The notes under the pieces are model-generated. The model ran no database searches. It saw only the letters and a program-made list of their open reading frames with translations, and was not told the origin of the DNA. Of a stretch of DNA of 64,000 nt, positions 37,777 through 47,063 are shown piece after piece; the first letter of the stretch is position 1; each line of letters opens with the position of its first letter. The DNA is from Leptospira sp. GIMC2001 (GTDB taxonomy: Bacteria; Spirochaetota; Leptospiria; Leptospirales; Leptospiraceae), in the NCBI RefSeq assembly GCF_028462125.1, contig NZ_CP115468.1:3899559-3963558 (forward strand), in the 5' to 3' direction. A program made the translations under genes and the position numbers.

Positions 37777-39132
37777 ATGTATCATAGAATCATCAGGGTT
37801 TTTCAGCCTAGTCGTTTAAATAAAAAAATTATTTTTCTATCGATTCCGGTATTCATTGGAATGGTGAACCATACAGCGATAATGATCGCTGATACAGCTA
37901 TGGTAGGCAAATTAGGTGCCCTTGCTCTCGCCTCTACTGGTTTTGGTGGTGTCACGTATTTTACGGTTTTGTCCTTTCTTATGGGCGCATCAATAGCAGT
38001 TCAGATTCTAACTTCCCGTCGCTTTGGGGAAAAGAAAATGTTGGAAGTCGGAAAAGTAGGAGTCAATGCAATTTACTTTTCTTTAGCTTTGGGTCTAGTT
38101 ATGTCCATCGGTGGTTTTTACCTCGGCGAACCACTTATGGCAGCGCTTGCGGATGATCCCGACGTACAGCGTGAAGCAGGGTTATATTTGTCTTATCGAT
38201 TTATAGGAACATTTTTATTCTTTTTCATTTTCTTTATTCGCGGATACTTTGATGGACTGGGGTTTACTTATGTAGGAATGGTTTCGGCTTTCCTCACAAC
38301 AGGATCGAATATATTCTTCAATTGGATCTTGATCTATGGGAATTTGGGTTTCCCTGCGATGGGAGTTCAAGGAGCTGCGATTGCCTCTTCGCTCTCTGGA
38401 ATACCTGGGGCTTTGGTTTTTGTCATTTATTTATTTACCCGTAGGTTTAGAATTTATTTTCTCCATACAAGTTGGGTGCCCAATCTTGCGATTTTCAAAG
38501 AAATTACCTTTTTGGGAACGGCACCAGCTATCGAACAGATGCTAACAAATATTTCATTTATTATCTTCACCAAGTTTGCGGGCCTAGTTGGAACCGTAAC
38601 AATGGCTGCATCAAATATTGTTTTTAGTACATTGAGTTTATCTTTTATGCCTGGATTTGCATTTGGAATTGCAGCAACCACAATACTAGGACAGGCAGTC
38701 GGTCAAGGGAAATACCGTCTTGCTTATGAAGGAACCATGCGAGCTGCAAATTACTCAGCTATTGTGATGGGAACGATGGGAGTGATATTTATCGTTTTTG
38801 GCGAATGGATCATTTCTTTTTTTACTATTGATATTGCGGTTGTGAGAGAAGCATACCCTGCCTTAGTAATTGTTGCGCTGATTCAAGTAGGTGACGCTTA
38901 TCATATGGTTGTTGGTTCCGCTTTGAGAAGTGCGGGCTTGGTATACTGGGTAGCAACAGTTTATATTTTGACTTCCTTTATTGTAATGCTTCCTTGGGCG
39001 TATTTCTTTGGAGTATATATGAATTATGGAAATCCTGGGCTTTGGTCTTCTATTTTTCTATGGCTATTGATTTTGGCTATAGCCTTTGTCACAAAATTTC
39101 GAAAAAAAGATTGGATCGGAGTAAAAGTATAA
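37777..39132 (+). CDS. MATE family efflux transporter
   Basis: A 451-residue inner-membrane protein with twelve hydrophobic segments in two halves. The N-terminal IFLSIPVFIGMVNHTAIMIA and MVGKLGALALASTGFG, and the second-half FGIAATTILGQAVGQGKYRL, are typical of MATE (NorM/DinF type) antiporters that export drugs or metabolites against H+ or Na+. The substrate is unknown. The haemoglobin gene begins directly at the base after its stop. Confidence 0.9.
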   Translation: MYHRIIRVFQPSRLNKKIIFLSIPVFIGMVNHTAIMIADTAMVGKLGALALASTGFGGVTYFTVLSFLMGASIAVQILTSRRFGEKKMLEVGKVGVNAIYFSLALGLVMSIGGFYLGEPLMAALADDPDVQREAGLYLSYRFIGTFLFFFIFFIRGYFDGLGFTYVGMVSAFLTTGSNIFFNWILIYGNLGFPAMGVQGAAIASSLSGIPGALVFVIYLFTRRFRIYFLHTSWVPNLAIFKEITFLGTAPAIEQMLTNISFIIFTKFAGLVGTVTMAASNIVFSTLSLSFMPGFAFGIAATTILGQAVGQGKYRLAYEGTMRAANYSAIVMGTMGVIFIVFGEWIISFFTIDIAVVREAYPALVIVALIQVGDAYHMVVGSALRSAGLVYWVATVYILTSFIVMLPWAYFFGVYMNYGNPGLWSSIFLWLLILAIAFVTKFRKKDWIGVKV

Positions 39133-39555
39133 ATGAAGGAACGGGAAATTTATACACCAAAGCTAGAAGAAGTTCCTCCTATGCCGGAACTTCGTACTTT
39201 ATGGCAACGACTCGGAGAAGAGAAAATTCGCGAACTGGTAAGCTGTTTTTATGATATCATACAAAATTCTAGCATTGCCCCCATGTTTCCTGGCAATTGG
39301 GATCAAGCAAAGAAAGACCAAGCAGATTTTATGATTCAGGTTCTAGGTGGACCAAGTTTTTATTCGGATAGAAAAGGGCATCCGAGAATGAGAATGCGCC
39401 ATTTCGCATTTGAAATCAACGAAGCGTCTAGATTGGTTTGGCTTAATTCTTATCGAAGGGCAATGGAAGATACGAATATTCCATCAGAGGAGAAGAAAAT
39501 TTTGGATTCTTATTTAGATAATTTTTCAAAATGGATGATTAATTCGAAGTCATAA
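39133..39555 (+). CDS. Truncated haemoglobin, group II-like
   Basis: A 140-residue haem protein. The proximal His lies in RMRMRHFAFEI (His90) after SFYSDRKGHP; SCFYDII holds the B-helix Tyr; and Trp103 in RLVWLNSYRRAM fits the G8 Trp of group II. Such proteins bind O2 or NO and are often protective against nitrosative stress. The ATG directly follows the MATE stop, with GGAG 11 bases upstream. Its final 17 bases overlap the convergent redoxin-like gene. Confidence 0.9.
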   Translation: MKEREIYTPKLEEVPPMPELRTLWQRLGEEKIRELVSCFYDIIQNSSIAPMFPGNWDQAKKDQADFMIQVLGGPSFYSDRKGHPRMRMRHFAFEINEASRLVWLNSYRRAMEDTNIPSEEKKILDSYLDNFSKWMINSKS

Positions 39556-40075
39556 CCTTTTCAAATAGACTTTTTACTTTCTGATTGTTGGTTTCGGTCC
39601 ATTGCTCGGAAACTATTTCTTTACCTCTACGATTGAAACCTCGAACATAAACTTTGCCTTTAATGATGCCTTCTCTTAATTGATTGTTCCAATCTAATAG
39701 TATTGGTTCGTATCCTGGCTTACTGAGGAGATGCTCGAGTGGCTGAATCTGGGATCGATTCTCTTCGCCCAAAGATAAGTATCCTAAGCATACAATTTTT
39801 TCTTCCTGGCCATAAGAGTATGTTTGTATCTTCCAAAAGATCTTTCTTGCAAGCCTTCGGCAGAGTTCTCTATCTTGAGGAAGACACCCAACCAAAATTG
39901 TCGATTTGCCTTTGAGGTCAGATGTTTTGTGTGCTTTACCAAATTGATCATGTAGCGAAAATTCAGGAAGTGTTGGATTCTCTTTGGATGTAATCGTGAA
40001 TACAAAAGCAAAATATAGAAGTCCTATCACAAAAAAAAATCTGAAATGAACTGGTAAGTAATTTCGTGAAATCAT
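39539..40075 (-). CDS. Redoxin/thioredoxin-fold envelope protein without CxxC
   Basis: A 178-residue protein with an N-terminal membrane anchor or signal segment (FRFFFVIGLLYFAFVFTI). The start of a redoxin fold follows: LPEFSLHDQFGKAHKTSDLK then GKSTILVGCLPQDRELCRRL, where TlpA-like proteins carry a CxxC; here two Cys are eight positions apart instead. A redox role is therefore not certain. It overlaps the haemoglobin gene by 17 bases (convergent). Confidence 0.7.
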   Translation of the reverse strand: MISRNYLPVHFRFFFVIGLLYFAFVFTITSKENPTLPEFSLHDQFGKAHKTSDLKGKSTILVGCLPQDRELCRRLARKIFWKIQTYSYGQEEKIVCLGYLSLGEENRSQIQPLEHLLSKPGYEPILLDWNNQLREGIIKGKVYVRGFNRRGKEIVSEQWTETNNQKVKSLFEKVMTSN

Positions 40076-40086
40076 AATCTGGAACC

Positions 40087-40992
40087 GTGCGTTGGATTCA
40101 AATTATATATCTGATCTTTATTAGCGCAATAGGATTTCTGCAGGGTTGCAAGACATTTACATCCCAACCAAAATTGATTCTTAGTGAAGATTACCTCGCA
40201 GGTTTCGAGATTCATCCTCTAGAATTAAAAGAAAATTTTGCCGAAGTTCAAGATATAATTCAACCTACTAGTTGCAAAAATATTTCTAAACAAAATGTCC
40301 GTGATTCGTTAAGTTCCTTACTGATCAAGAATCCTTCTGTTTTTCGAGATAAACCCAAACCACTATTCCCGTCAGGTAAGAATCTAGATGAAATTGCAAA
40401 TTCAATTTATAGTAATCTTCAATTGCATTTAAAAATTGAGACAGGCACAGAAGATTCTACTCAAGAATCGAATTCGATAAAAATTTTCACTAAAAACAAT
40501 ACTACATATATGTATTATTTTATCTTCAAAGAAGATGATGATCTTCAGCCTTTTACAAGAATTCTTAGAACGAACTTCTATTTTTTCTGTGAGAATCATA
40601 AAATGAATATTATTTTTGATGAGATTAAGGAAAACATAATATTCCAAAACCAGTATACTTGGAGTGATTGGATCAATGTTTCGAGATTTGTAGTTAAGGC
40701 CAATTCAAAAGAAAGACTTAGCATCAATGAAAAAAGTACAATCATTGCTCATTTTAAAAATAGGAAATCTGCTGATCAGAACATAACATTTCCCGATTGG
40801 ATAGTATTTGATTTCGATCATGACGGAAGTAACATTGAGAAGAAAAATGCGATTGCAAAAGAAAAACCTATCGATGAGAAAAATAAAACCATTGAAGATC
40901 GTTTGAATCTACTGAAACATTTGAATAAAAAAGGTTTGATTACTAATGAAGAATATAAGCTAAAGAGAAAGGAAATTCTAGATAGTATCTGA
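40087..40992 (+). CDS. Lipoprotein with C-terminal SHOCT domain
   Basis: The start is GTG at 40087, giving 301 residues. The signal peptide ends in GFLQGC (Cys21). The last 33 residues, IEDRLNLLKHLNKKGLITNE and on to ILDSI, are a SHOCT domain, a short two-helix module thought to mediate oligomerisation. The middle has no recognised family. It is divergent from the redoxin-like gene, with an 11-base gap, and convergent with cysE. Confidence 0.8.
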   Translation: MRWIQIIYLIFISAIGFLQGCKTFTSQPKLILSEDYLAGFEIHPLELKENFAEVQDIIQPTSCKNISKQNVRDSLSSLLIKNPSVFRDKPKPLFPSGKNLDEIANSIYSNLQLHLKIETGTEDSTQESNSIKIFTKNNTTYMYYFIFKEDDDLQPFTRILRTNFYFFCENHKMNIIFDEIKENIIFQNQYTWSDWINVSRFVVKANSKERLSINEKSTIIAHFKNRKSADQNITFPDWIVFDFDHDGSNIEKKNAIAKEKPIDEKNKTIEDRLNLLKHLNKKGLITNEEYKLKRKEILDSI

Positions 40993-41032
40993 ATAATCAA
41001 TTTAGAAAACTTATTCTGAATTTTTAGTATAC

Positions 41033-41746
41033 TTAAATTCCTTCACCATGCATAAAATCTTGAAGAAAAATATTATCATCCTTTTCTTTATCAGTTAATT
41101 TTGAATCATGCTCTTTCTGTTTTTCAGATAATTTATTGATTAACTTTTGTTGAGCTTCAATTTTTTCGAGAATTACAGCAAACACTTTTGCTACAGGGTC
41201 AGGCATCTGGCTATGATCTAACATTCCATCTACGTTATCTTCGGATGTAGTTCTTACAATTTTACCTGGAATTCCGACGACGGTGCAACCTTTAGGAACG
41301 TTCCTCATGACAACAGACCCTGCGCCCACTCTGGAATTCTCCTCCATTACTATATTCCCAAGTATCTTAGCGCCAGCTCCAACAACAACATTTCTCCTTA
41401 GAGTGGGGTGTCTTTTGCCAGATTCTTTACCTGTTCCACCGAGCGTAACTCCTTGATAAATCAAACATCCTTCTTCAATAATTGCCGTCTCGCCAATAAC
41501 TACTCCTTGCCCGTGATCAATCATTATTCCGTTTGCAATTTGGGCTCCAGGATGAATGTCGATTCCTGTGAACATACGTGTAAAATAATTGAGCAATCTA
41601 GGAAGCAACGGAAGTTTCATTCTGTACAGAAGATGTGCGATCTTGTGAAGCCACAATGCATGCAGACCTGGATAGCATAGGATAATTTCTAAATACGATT
41701 TAGCAGCTGGATCAAATTTTTTTATAGCACGAATATTATTAAACAT
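41033..41746 (-). CDS. cysE: Serine O-acetyltransferase
   Basis: A 237-residue protein. It acetylates serine with acetyl-CoA in the first step of cysteine synthesis. The left-handed beta-helix hexapeptide repeats are clear: DIHPGAQIANGIMIDHGQGV, VIGETAIIEEGCLIYQGVTL, GGTGKESGKRHPTLRRNVVV and GAGAKILGNI, with the catalytic His in DHGQG and RHPTL. The N-terminal helical domain is shorter than in E. coli CysE, as in many other bacteria. A charged C-terminal tail is added. Divergent from the M50 gene. Confidence 0.95.
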   Translation of the reverse strand: MFNNIRAIKKFDPAAKSYLEIILCYPGLHALWLHKIAHLLYRMKLPLLPRLLNYFTRMFTGIDIHPGAQIANGIMIDHGQGVVIGETAIIEEGCLIYQGVTLGGTGKESGKRHPTLRRNVVVGAGAKILGNIVMEENSRVGAGSVVMRNVPKGCTVVGIPGKIVRTTSEDNVDGMLDHSQMPDPVAKVFAVILEKIEAQQKLINKLSEKQKEHDSKLTDKEKDDNIFLQDFMHGEGI

Positions 41747-41800
41747 TTTACAGGTCTCTAGTTCAGACTTTACAAACCCCCTTTTTGTTGGAAATAGTTA

Positions 41801-41829
41801 TTGATAAGAAGAATCTGTTTTCTTAATCT
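41801..41829 (+). promoter_or_regulatory. Possible sigma70-type promoter for the M50 operon
   Basis: TTGATA (41801-41806) resembles a -35 box and TAATCT (41824-41829) a weak -10 box, with a 17-base spacer. The ATG at 41853 is 23 bases after it. The -10 match is poor, so this is only a candidate. Confidence 0.3.
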
Positions 41830-41852
41830 TTGTGTAGAACTGAATTACTCCT

Positions 41853-42761
41853 ATGATCAAAAAAAATCTCCGAACTCATATCCTATTGTTCCTATTCACC
41901 TTCCTCACTCTGACCTTCAAAGGGGATTTGTTTATCGGTATCTTCCAATTCGAATGGAGACAGATGTTAGAGATTTTTAGAATTGAATGGAGCTATTCCT
42001 TATCTCTCATTACTATTTTATTATGTCATGAAATGGGACATTATTTACCTGCACGATACTACGGCGTAAAAGCTACTCTCCCATATTTCATTCCATTTCC
42101 ATTGGGACCAATAGGAACTATGGGAGCCGTTATCCAAATCAAAGAACCCATACCAGATAAGATAAAATTATTTGATATTGGTGTAGGCGGACCTGTGATG
42201 AGTCTTGTACTATCTGTTCCTTCTTGGCTATTGGGTTTATCACTTTCCGAACTTGTCCCAATTACAGTCAGTTCTGATCAACATGAATTCCTAATATTTG
42301 GAGACAGTTTATTCACATACTGGACAAGTCAGTGGATATTTGGTGCTCATGATCCTAATCTATTCATGATCGAAAGCCATCCTTTGGCTCGGGCTGGTTG
42401 GGTAGGATTGATCATTACAGCAATCAATTTGCTACCATTTGGTCAACTGGATGGCGGACATATAATTTATTCAATGTTTGGTGAGAAATATCGAAAATGG
42501 ATTTATTATTTATTTTTATCGTTTCTAATATTATCATTCTTTAATTTTACTTGGCTCGTATGGGGATTTCTGATCTATTTCTTTATAAAAATTGAGCACC
42601 CTTTTGTACCCGATCACTCTTTTCAGAGATTAGGTAAAAAGAGGATCTTTCTTGGGAGTTTTATGCTGATCAGTTTTATTTTTATTTTTGTTCCGGCTCC
42701 GCTTAGTATTGGTTCTGAGTTAGATGCACCGAATCTTTTAGAATATTTTTTTGGATGGTAA
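41853..42761 (+). CDS. M50 family membrane metalloprotease (site-2 protease type)
   Basis: A 302-residue inner-membrane protein with about seven hydrophobic segments. The zinc motif is LLCHEMGHYLPARYYG (HEMGH 59-63), followed by PLGPIGTMGAVIQIKEP typical of the EGY1-like branch; the third ligand lies in FGQLDGGHI (Asp200). No PDZ domain is evident, unlike RseP. Probably cuts membrane proteins. Codons 3-5 contain an A8 run. The next gene starts 4 bases after its stop, so the first of a four-gene operon. Confidence 0.9.
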   Translation: MIKKNLRTHILLFLFTFLTLTFKGDLFIGIFQFEWRQMLEIFRIEWSYSLSLITILLCHEMGHYLPARYYGVKATLPYFIPFPLGPIGTMGAVIQIKEPIPDKIKLFDIGVGGPVMSLVLSVPSWLLGLSLSELVPITVSSDQHEFLIFGDSLFTYWTSQWIFGAHDPNLFMIESHPLARAGWVGLIITAINLLPFGQLDGGHIIYSMFGEKYRKWIYYLFLSFLILSFFNFTWLVWGFLIYFFIKIEHPFVPDHSFQRLGKKRIFLGSFMLISFIFIFVPAPLSIGSELDAPNLLEYFFGW

Positions 42762-42765
42762 ATAA

Positions 42766-44235
42766 ATGAAAAATAGTATATTAATTTTTGTAATTCTATG
42801 TGTATTGACTGCAAGTCAACGAATCAAAGCGCAGGAATCAAGAGAGTACAAATTGTCCGATAAAGCTTACGGTCTAACATGGGATGGAACGTATTTCTAT
42901 TATCTAGACAGCGAAAGGCGGGCACTTATAAGATTCAATGAAATCGGCGGGCAAGAAATTTTTAATATTGGACTTGCGAATATGAAAGGTATAACTTTTG
43001 ATTCTCGCGAAGGTAGAATTCTTGTTACAGCGCCAAGGGTTATTCTAAAAATTGATCCGAATACTGGAGGAGTTGTTGATAGGCTTCCCATTCCGATCAC
43101 ACATATCGCTGGTATAGCGAGTGACGGAGGTTTGTACTATTTGTTAGATATTGAAAATGGTAAAATCAATTTATATGATAAGGCAAGCTCTATCATAGTT
43201 GGTGGATTCCTTACTGACAGAGCGGCACCTAAAGATATTGCTTATGGGAAAAATTCTCTATGGGTCAGTGATTCAAGTAATTCAACAATTTATAGATACA
43301 ATCCGAGTAATGGACGCATAACCGGAACTATTCAAGCACCTGCGGATGATATTCGAGGAATTGTGTTTAGCAATGCGAGATTGTGGGTTGTTGATCGAGC
43401 ATCTAAACTGATCAAGGATATTCCCTTTGTTGAAACAGATAAATTTCTCTCTTCAGGCGAAGCAGATTATATTGTAAATTATAAATTGATTTATACCTTA
43501 CCTGATATCTCACTCGCCAAAGCTGAAGTTGGGATTGTACAACCTCCAACGAATGAACAACAAAGAATAAGAAGTTTTGAATCTAAAGAAAAGGGTTTTC
43601 GCACTGGAGTTGTAAATAGAGAAAGATCGATCAATAAAAAATTGAGTATCGATCAGGCTCGTGGGAATCAAACGACGAATATAGAATTTCAAACAAGAAT
43701 ATCCAATACTGTTTATTATGTTGATGATCGATTTCTCAAAAAGAAGGAATCAATTCCAGAAGAACTAGATCAGTATCGAGATCCAACAAAAGATAATTAT
43801 CAATTGGAACCGATTGATATCTTATCAAAATTAAATAATTTATTTAGTCAAAAGCGCGATATATTGAGTTCATTTTCTGTGCTTCGTTCCAATGGATTTC
43901 CAACTAGATTAAATCAAAGCATAATTGTAAATGCGATAAAAACAGATAGAGCAGAAACTAATAAAAATTCTACGACTCCGTTGAAATGGGAATCGAAAGA
44001 TTCAAAATTTCTAGATGTATACCTACCGGGATTCGGTTGGATTCCATACTCGAACCAAACTGAGATTAAATATAAAGATAATCGAACCTTTACAGCGAAT
44101 GATAATGAGATTTCGCTTTTTCAAATAAATACAAATAGTAAGATTGCATCACCTGTCTATTTCCGATCTAGCCCTAACGAAGAATGGAAAAATTTGGAAT
44201 CGAGATGGGAAGTAACCGTTAGGAGAAAGCAATGA
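42766..44235 (+). CDS. Secreted beta-propeller/transglutaminase-like protein lacking catalytic Cys
   Basis: A 489-residue protein with a signal peptide (ILIFVILCVLTASQRIKAQ). Residues about 25-230 repeat short units such as GLTWDGTYFYYLDSERRALI and GIASDGGLYYLLDIENGKIN, a six- or seven-bladed propeller of SMP-30/NHL style. The C-terminal part (about 360-470) resembles a transglutaminase core: DILSSFSVLRSNGFPTRLNQ and FLDVYLPGFGWIPYSN, but the catalytic Cys and His positions are replaced. So it is probably non-catalytic. It overlaps the next gene by 4 bases. Confidence 0.75.
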   Translation: MKNSILIFVILCVLTASQRIKAQESREYKLSDKAYGLTWDGTYFYYLDSERRALIRFNEIGGQEIFNIGLANMKGITFDSREGRILVTAPRVILKIDPNTGGVVDRLPIPITHIAGIASDGGLYYLLDIENGKINLYDKASSIIVGGFLTDRAAPKDIAYGKNSLWVSDSSNSTIYRYNPSNGRITGTIQAPADDIRGIVFSNARLWVVDRASKLIKDIPFVETDKFLSSGEADYIVNYKLIYTLPDISLAKAEVGIVQPPTNEQQRIRSFESKEKGFRTGVVNRERSINKKLSIDQARGNQTTNIEFQTRISNTVYYVDDRFLKKKESIPEELDQYRDPTKDNYQLEPIDILSKLNNLFSQKRDILSSFSVLRSNGFPTRLNQSIIVNAIKTDRAETNKNSTTPLKWESKDSKFLDVYLPGFGWIPYSNQTEIKYKDNRTFTANDNEISLFQINTNSKIASPVYFRSSPNEEWKNLESRWEVTVRRKQ

Positions 44236-45011
44236 TATCAAAAAAAAACACTCTCATACTAATTCTCGGAGTATTCCTTGTAGGTTGTGTAAATATAAAG
44301 AAGAAAGAAGAATCTCTTCCTATTTCACTATGGATTGATAAAGTAAAATTTGTCTGGAGAGAATTACCAAATTCAAGAACACAATGTACGGACTTTGATT
44401 ATTTTCCCAATGGTGGAATTCGGAATTTCTACTGTCATATAAAAGATTATAGCAATCCTCTAGAGCTAGAAAAATATTTCGGCAAATCTATATTTAAATC
44501 GGGACCGCATCGAGAAGGTTTCTTGATCTTAAATCATTCTCATGAGTTTGGTTATTATGATCCAGAATTTCCTAAATTTTTGACAAAAACTCTTATACCT
44601 GGAGCCAATGACAAAACTTTTCACTTCTTAACGCAACCTATCTATGATAAATTTATTCGAAACCTTTCGAGAACAATGTATGTAACTTATCAGAAATTAC
44701 ATTCGAATGAGGTATTCTTGACCAAAGAAAGATTGCGATACAAAAAGTTGATCGAGCAGAAGACTCTTGAACCATATTATTATGAGAAATTCTATTCTTT
44801 TATGGATTATGGTTTTACAGATGACCCGAACCCCAATATTGCAAGCCACTTTAAAATATTCCGAGATGATCCTGAATTTGACGGGAATGTTGTGAAAACT
44901 TGCGTAGCTTTCTGGATAAGGAGATCAATTGATGGAACTGATGTCAATTTTTTTGAAGGTCTCAAATTATTGTTGTTAACTTATGATAGTGAATTTATAA
45001 AAAGAAGATGA
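44232..45011 (+). CDS. Lipoprotein of unknown function
   Basis: A 259-residue protein with a signal peptide ending in FLVGC (Cys19). The mature part has four Cys (RTQCTDF, RNFYCHIKD, VVKTCVAFW) and Tyr/Phe-rich segments (EPYYYEKFYSFMDYGFTDDP). No family recognised. The ATG overlaps the previous stop (ATGA), and the stop overlaps the next start in the same way, so it is the third gene of the M50 operon. Codons 3-6 include an A9 run (44240-44248). Confidence 0.75.
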   Translation: MISKKNTLILILGVFLVGCVNIKKKEESLPISLWIDKVKFVWRELPNSRTQCTDFDYFPNGGIRNFYCHIKDYSNPLELEKYFGKSIFKSGPHREGFLILNHSHEFGYYDPEFPKFLTKTLIPGANDKTFHFLTQPIYDKFIRNLSRTMYVTYQKLHSNEVFLTKERLRYKKLIEQKTLEPYYYEKFYSFMDYGFTDDPNPNIASHFKIFRDDPEFDGNVVKTCVAFWIRRSIDGTDVNFFEGLKLLLLTYDSEFIKRR

Positions 45012-45865
45012 AAATTGCTGCTATAGGTGATGTGCATGGTTTCTGGAATTCTTTAGATACTGATTATTTCAATAATTCGGATTATGATTGCATTCTATTT
45101 ACTGGAGACTTGAAAGGTAGAACAAAAAAAAGTCTAAACAAAATAGTTCCTTTTATCAATTCAATAACAAAGCCCCTTTACATGTGTTATGGAAACTGGG
45201 ATTCCACTAATATTTTCCAAATTTTAGGAGAAGTTTTTCAGTCGAAATTACTCTCAAAAATTGGCGGAGTCGGACATTTATCCAGGATCAAAAAATTTAG
45301 AAACAATTTACCGAATATGGAATTGGACGGTTTGAAGTTAATTGAAGTAGGAGAGATTAGTTTAGCGCTAGGGAGACCCTTTTCTTCTGGAGGTCCTTTT
45401 GCTTACCGCTCAAGCTTAGAAAAAATCTATGGCATCTATGATTTTAAATCCTGCATTGAGTATTGGAGAACTATTATTGACCAATGTAGAACGAAAAATT
45501 TAATTTTTCTAACGCATAATGGACCGTTAGGTTTAGGTGATAAGGCTACTGATATTTATGGATGTGATTTTAAAAAAGAAGAAGGAGATTGGGGTGATTA
45601 TGATCTACAAGAAATCATTCTGTATGCAAAAAGTAAAAAAATAAATGTTCCTTTAGTAGTCTCAGGGCATATGCACCACTTCAATCCTAAAACTAAATCA
45701 AAACGAACTTGGAAACTGGTTCAAGATGGAACTCTCTATATTAATGCTGCAAACGTTCCGAGAATTAAGAAAACAGGTAATGGCATAAAATCACATCATG
45801 TCTCAATCAACTTGGATATTCAAAATGGAACTGTGACTGCAGAAGAGATCTGGATAAAGATGTAA
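45008..45865 (+). CDS. Metallophosphoesterase
   Basis: A 285-residue cytoplasmic protein of the calcineurin-like phosphoesterase fold. All metal-binding motifs are visible: IGDVHGFWN, LFTGDLKGR, MCYGNWDST (GNWD in place of GNHD), LTHNGPLG and VSGHMHHFN. The substrate could be a cyclic nucleotide, nucleotide or phosphoprotein. It overlaps the lipoprotein gene by 4 bases and closes the M50 operon. The convergent DegT gene ends 1 base away. Confidence 0.88.
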   Translation: MKIAAIGDVHGFWNSLDTDYFNNSDYDCILFTGDLKGRTKKSLNKIVPFINSITKPLYMCYGNWDSTNIFQILGEVFQSKLLSKIGGVGHLSRIKKFRNNLPNMELDGLKLIEVGEISLALGRPFSSGGPFAYRSSLEKIYGIYDFKSCIEYWRTIIDQCRTKNLIFLTHNGPLGLGDKATDIYGCDFKKEEGDWGDYDLQEIILYAKSKKINVPLVVSGHMHHFNPKTKSKRTWKLVQDGTLYINAANVPRIKKTGNGIKSHHVSINLDIQNGTVTAEEIWIKM

Positions 45866-45866
45866 T

Positions 45867-47063
45867 CTAATATAAAATTTCTTTTACTGATCTGATTACA
45901 TCTGAAACATCATCGTTTGTCATACCAGCGAACAATGGTAATGACAAACAACGATCGTACATTTTGCACGCATTTGGATAGTCTTCTCTATTATAGTCAA
46001 ATTGCTTGCGATAAAAGGAATGTTCGAATATAGGAATGAAATGCAATGAAGATCCAATGTTTCGATCTTTTAGTTCCACACATAAAGTGTCTCTACCAAC
46101 TTTGGCAAGTGATGGATCCAATTCAATTCGGAACAGGTGCCATGAATGGGAACCCCATTCGAAGTCAGATGGCAATTGTAGTCCTGGGATATTTTGAAAC
46201 TCTTGAATATATTGATTCGCGATTTCTCTTCTTCTATTCCAGAAGCCATTCGCCTCTTTCAATTGAACTAATCCAAGAGCCGCAGATATGTCGGTCATAT
46301 TGTATTTATAACCAGCATCCGTTACTTCATAATACCATGAAGGTCGATCAAATGATTCTTTGTTGATTCCATGAAGTCGTGTTCGTCGTATCCTGTCCGC
46401 AAATTGTGAGTGAGGTGTTGTTACCATTCCTCCCTCGCCAGTTGTGATTCCTTTTGTAGCATAGAAACTGAATACAGTAAAATCACCATTCGTGCCTATG
46501 AACTGTTCTTTGTGAATTGCAGGAAAAGCATGCGCTGCATCTTCAATTACGTACAATCCGTACTTTTTTGCAATTGCTGAAATGGATTCGAGATCACAGG
46601 TAGCGCCTGCTATGTGGACTGGAATAACGGCACGAACCAATTTCTTGGTTTTTTTCGAATATAATTTATTGTTCTTTTTGTAACAAAATTTCTTAATAGA
46701 AAGTTCTAGTGATCTGCTATCCATATTGTTGTATAGCGGATCTACATCAGTTAAAATTGGTTCTCCTCCGAAATAACAAACTACTTCTGCAGTTGCGGTG
46801 AAGGTTACGGACGTTGTGATTGCTGCTGAATTCTGATCGAATCCTATCGCTTCCAATGCTAAATGTAAACCAGCAGTTGCCGAATTGACAGCGATCGCTT
46901 GAGATGCTCCGATGAATTTGCCAAATTCTTGTTCAAATTGTTTGACTTTTGGACCTGAAGTTATCCATCCCGAGCGAAGTACTTGAGTCACTTCATCAAT
47001 GGCTTCCTCCGAAATTGAAGGGAGAGCAAAAGGTAAAAATGTTTTTCGTGCATTCCGAATCAT
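45867..47063 (-). CDS. DegT/DnrJ/EryC1/StrS-family aminotransferase
   Basis: A 398-residue PLP enzyme. The PLP site is clear: IAVNSATAGLHLAL near residue 60, YVIEDAAHAFPA (Glu174, Asp175, His178) and FSFYATKGITTGEGG with Lys204 as Schiff-base residue. The family aminates keto sugars for surface polysaccharides or antibiotics. No sugar-nucleotide gene is adjacent in the window, so it stands alone between a phosphoesterase and a deaminase. Product unknown. Confidence 0.9.
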   Translation of the reverse strand: MIRNARKTFLPFALPSISEEAIDEVTQVLRSGWITSGPKVKQFEQEFGKFIGASQAIAVNSATAGLHLALEAIGFDQNSAAITTSVTFTATAEVVCYFGGEPILTDVDPLYNNMDSRSLELSIKKFCYKKNNKLYSKKTKKLVRAVIPVHIAGATCDLESISAIAKKYGLYVIEDAAHAFPAIHKEQFIGTNGDFTVFSFYATKGITTGEGGMVTTPHSQFADRIRRTRLHGINKESFDRPSWYYEVTDAGYKYNMTDISAALGLVQLKEANGFWNRRREIANQYIQEFQNIPGLQLPSDFEWGSHSWHLFRIELDPSLAKVGRDTLCVELKDRNIGSSLHFIPIFEHSFYRKQFDYNREDYPNACKMYDRCLSLPLFAGMTNDDVSDVIRSVKEILY

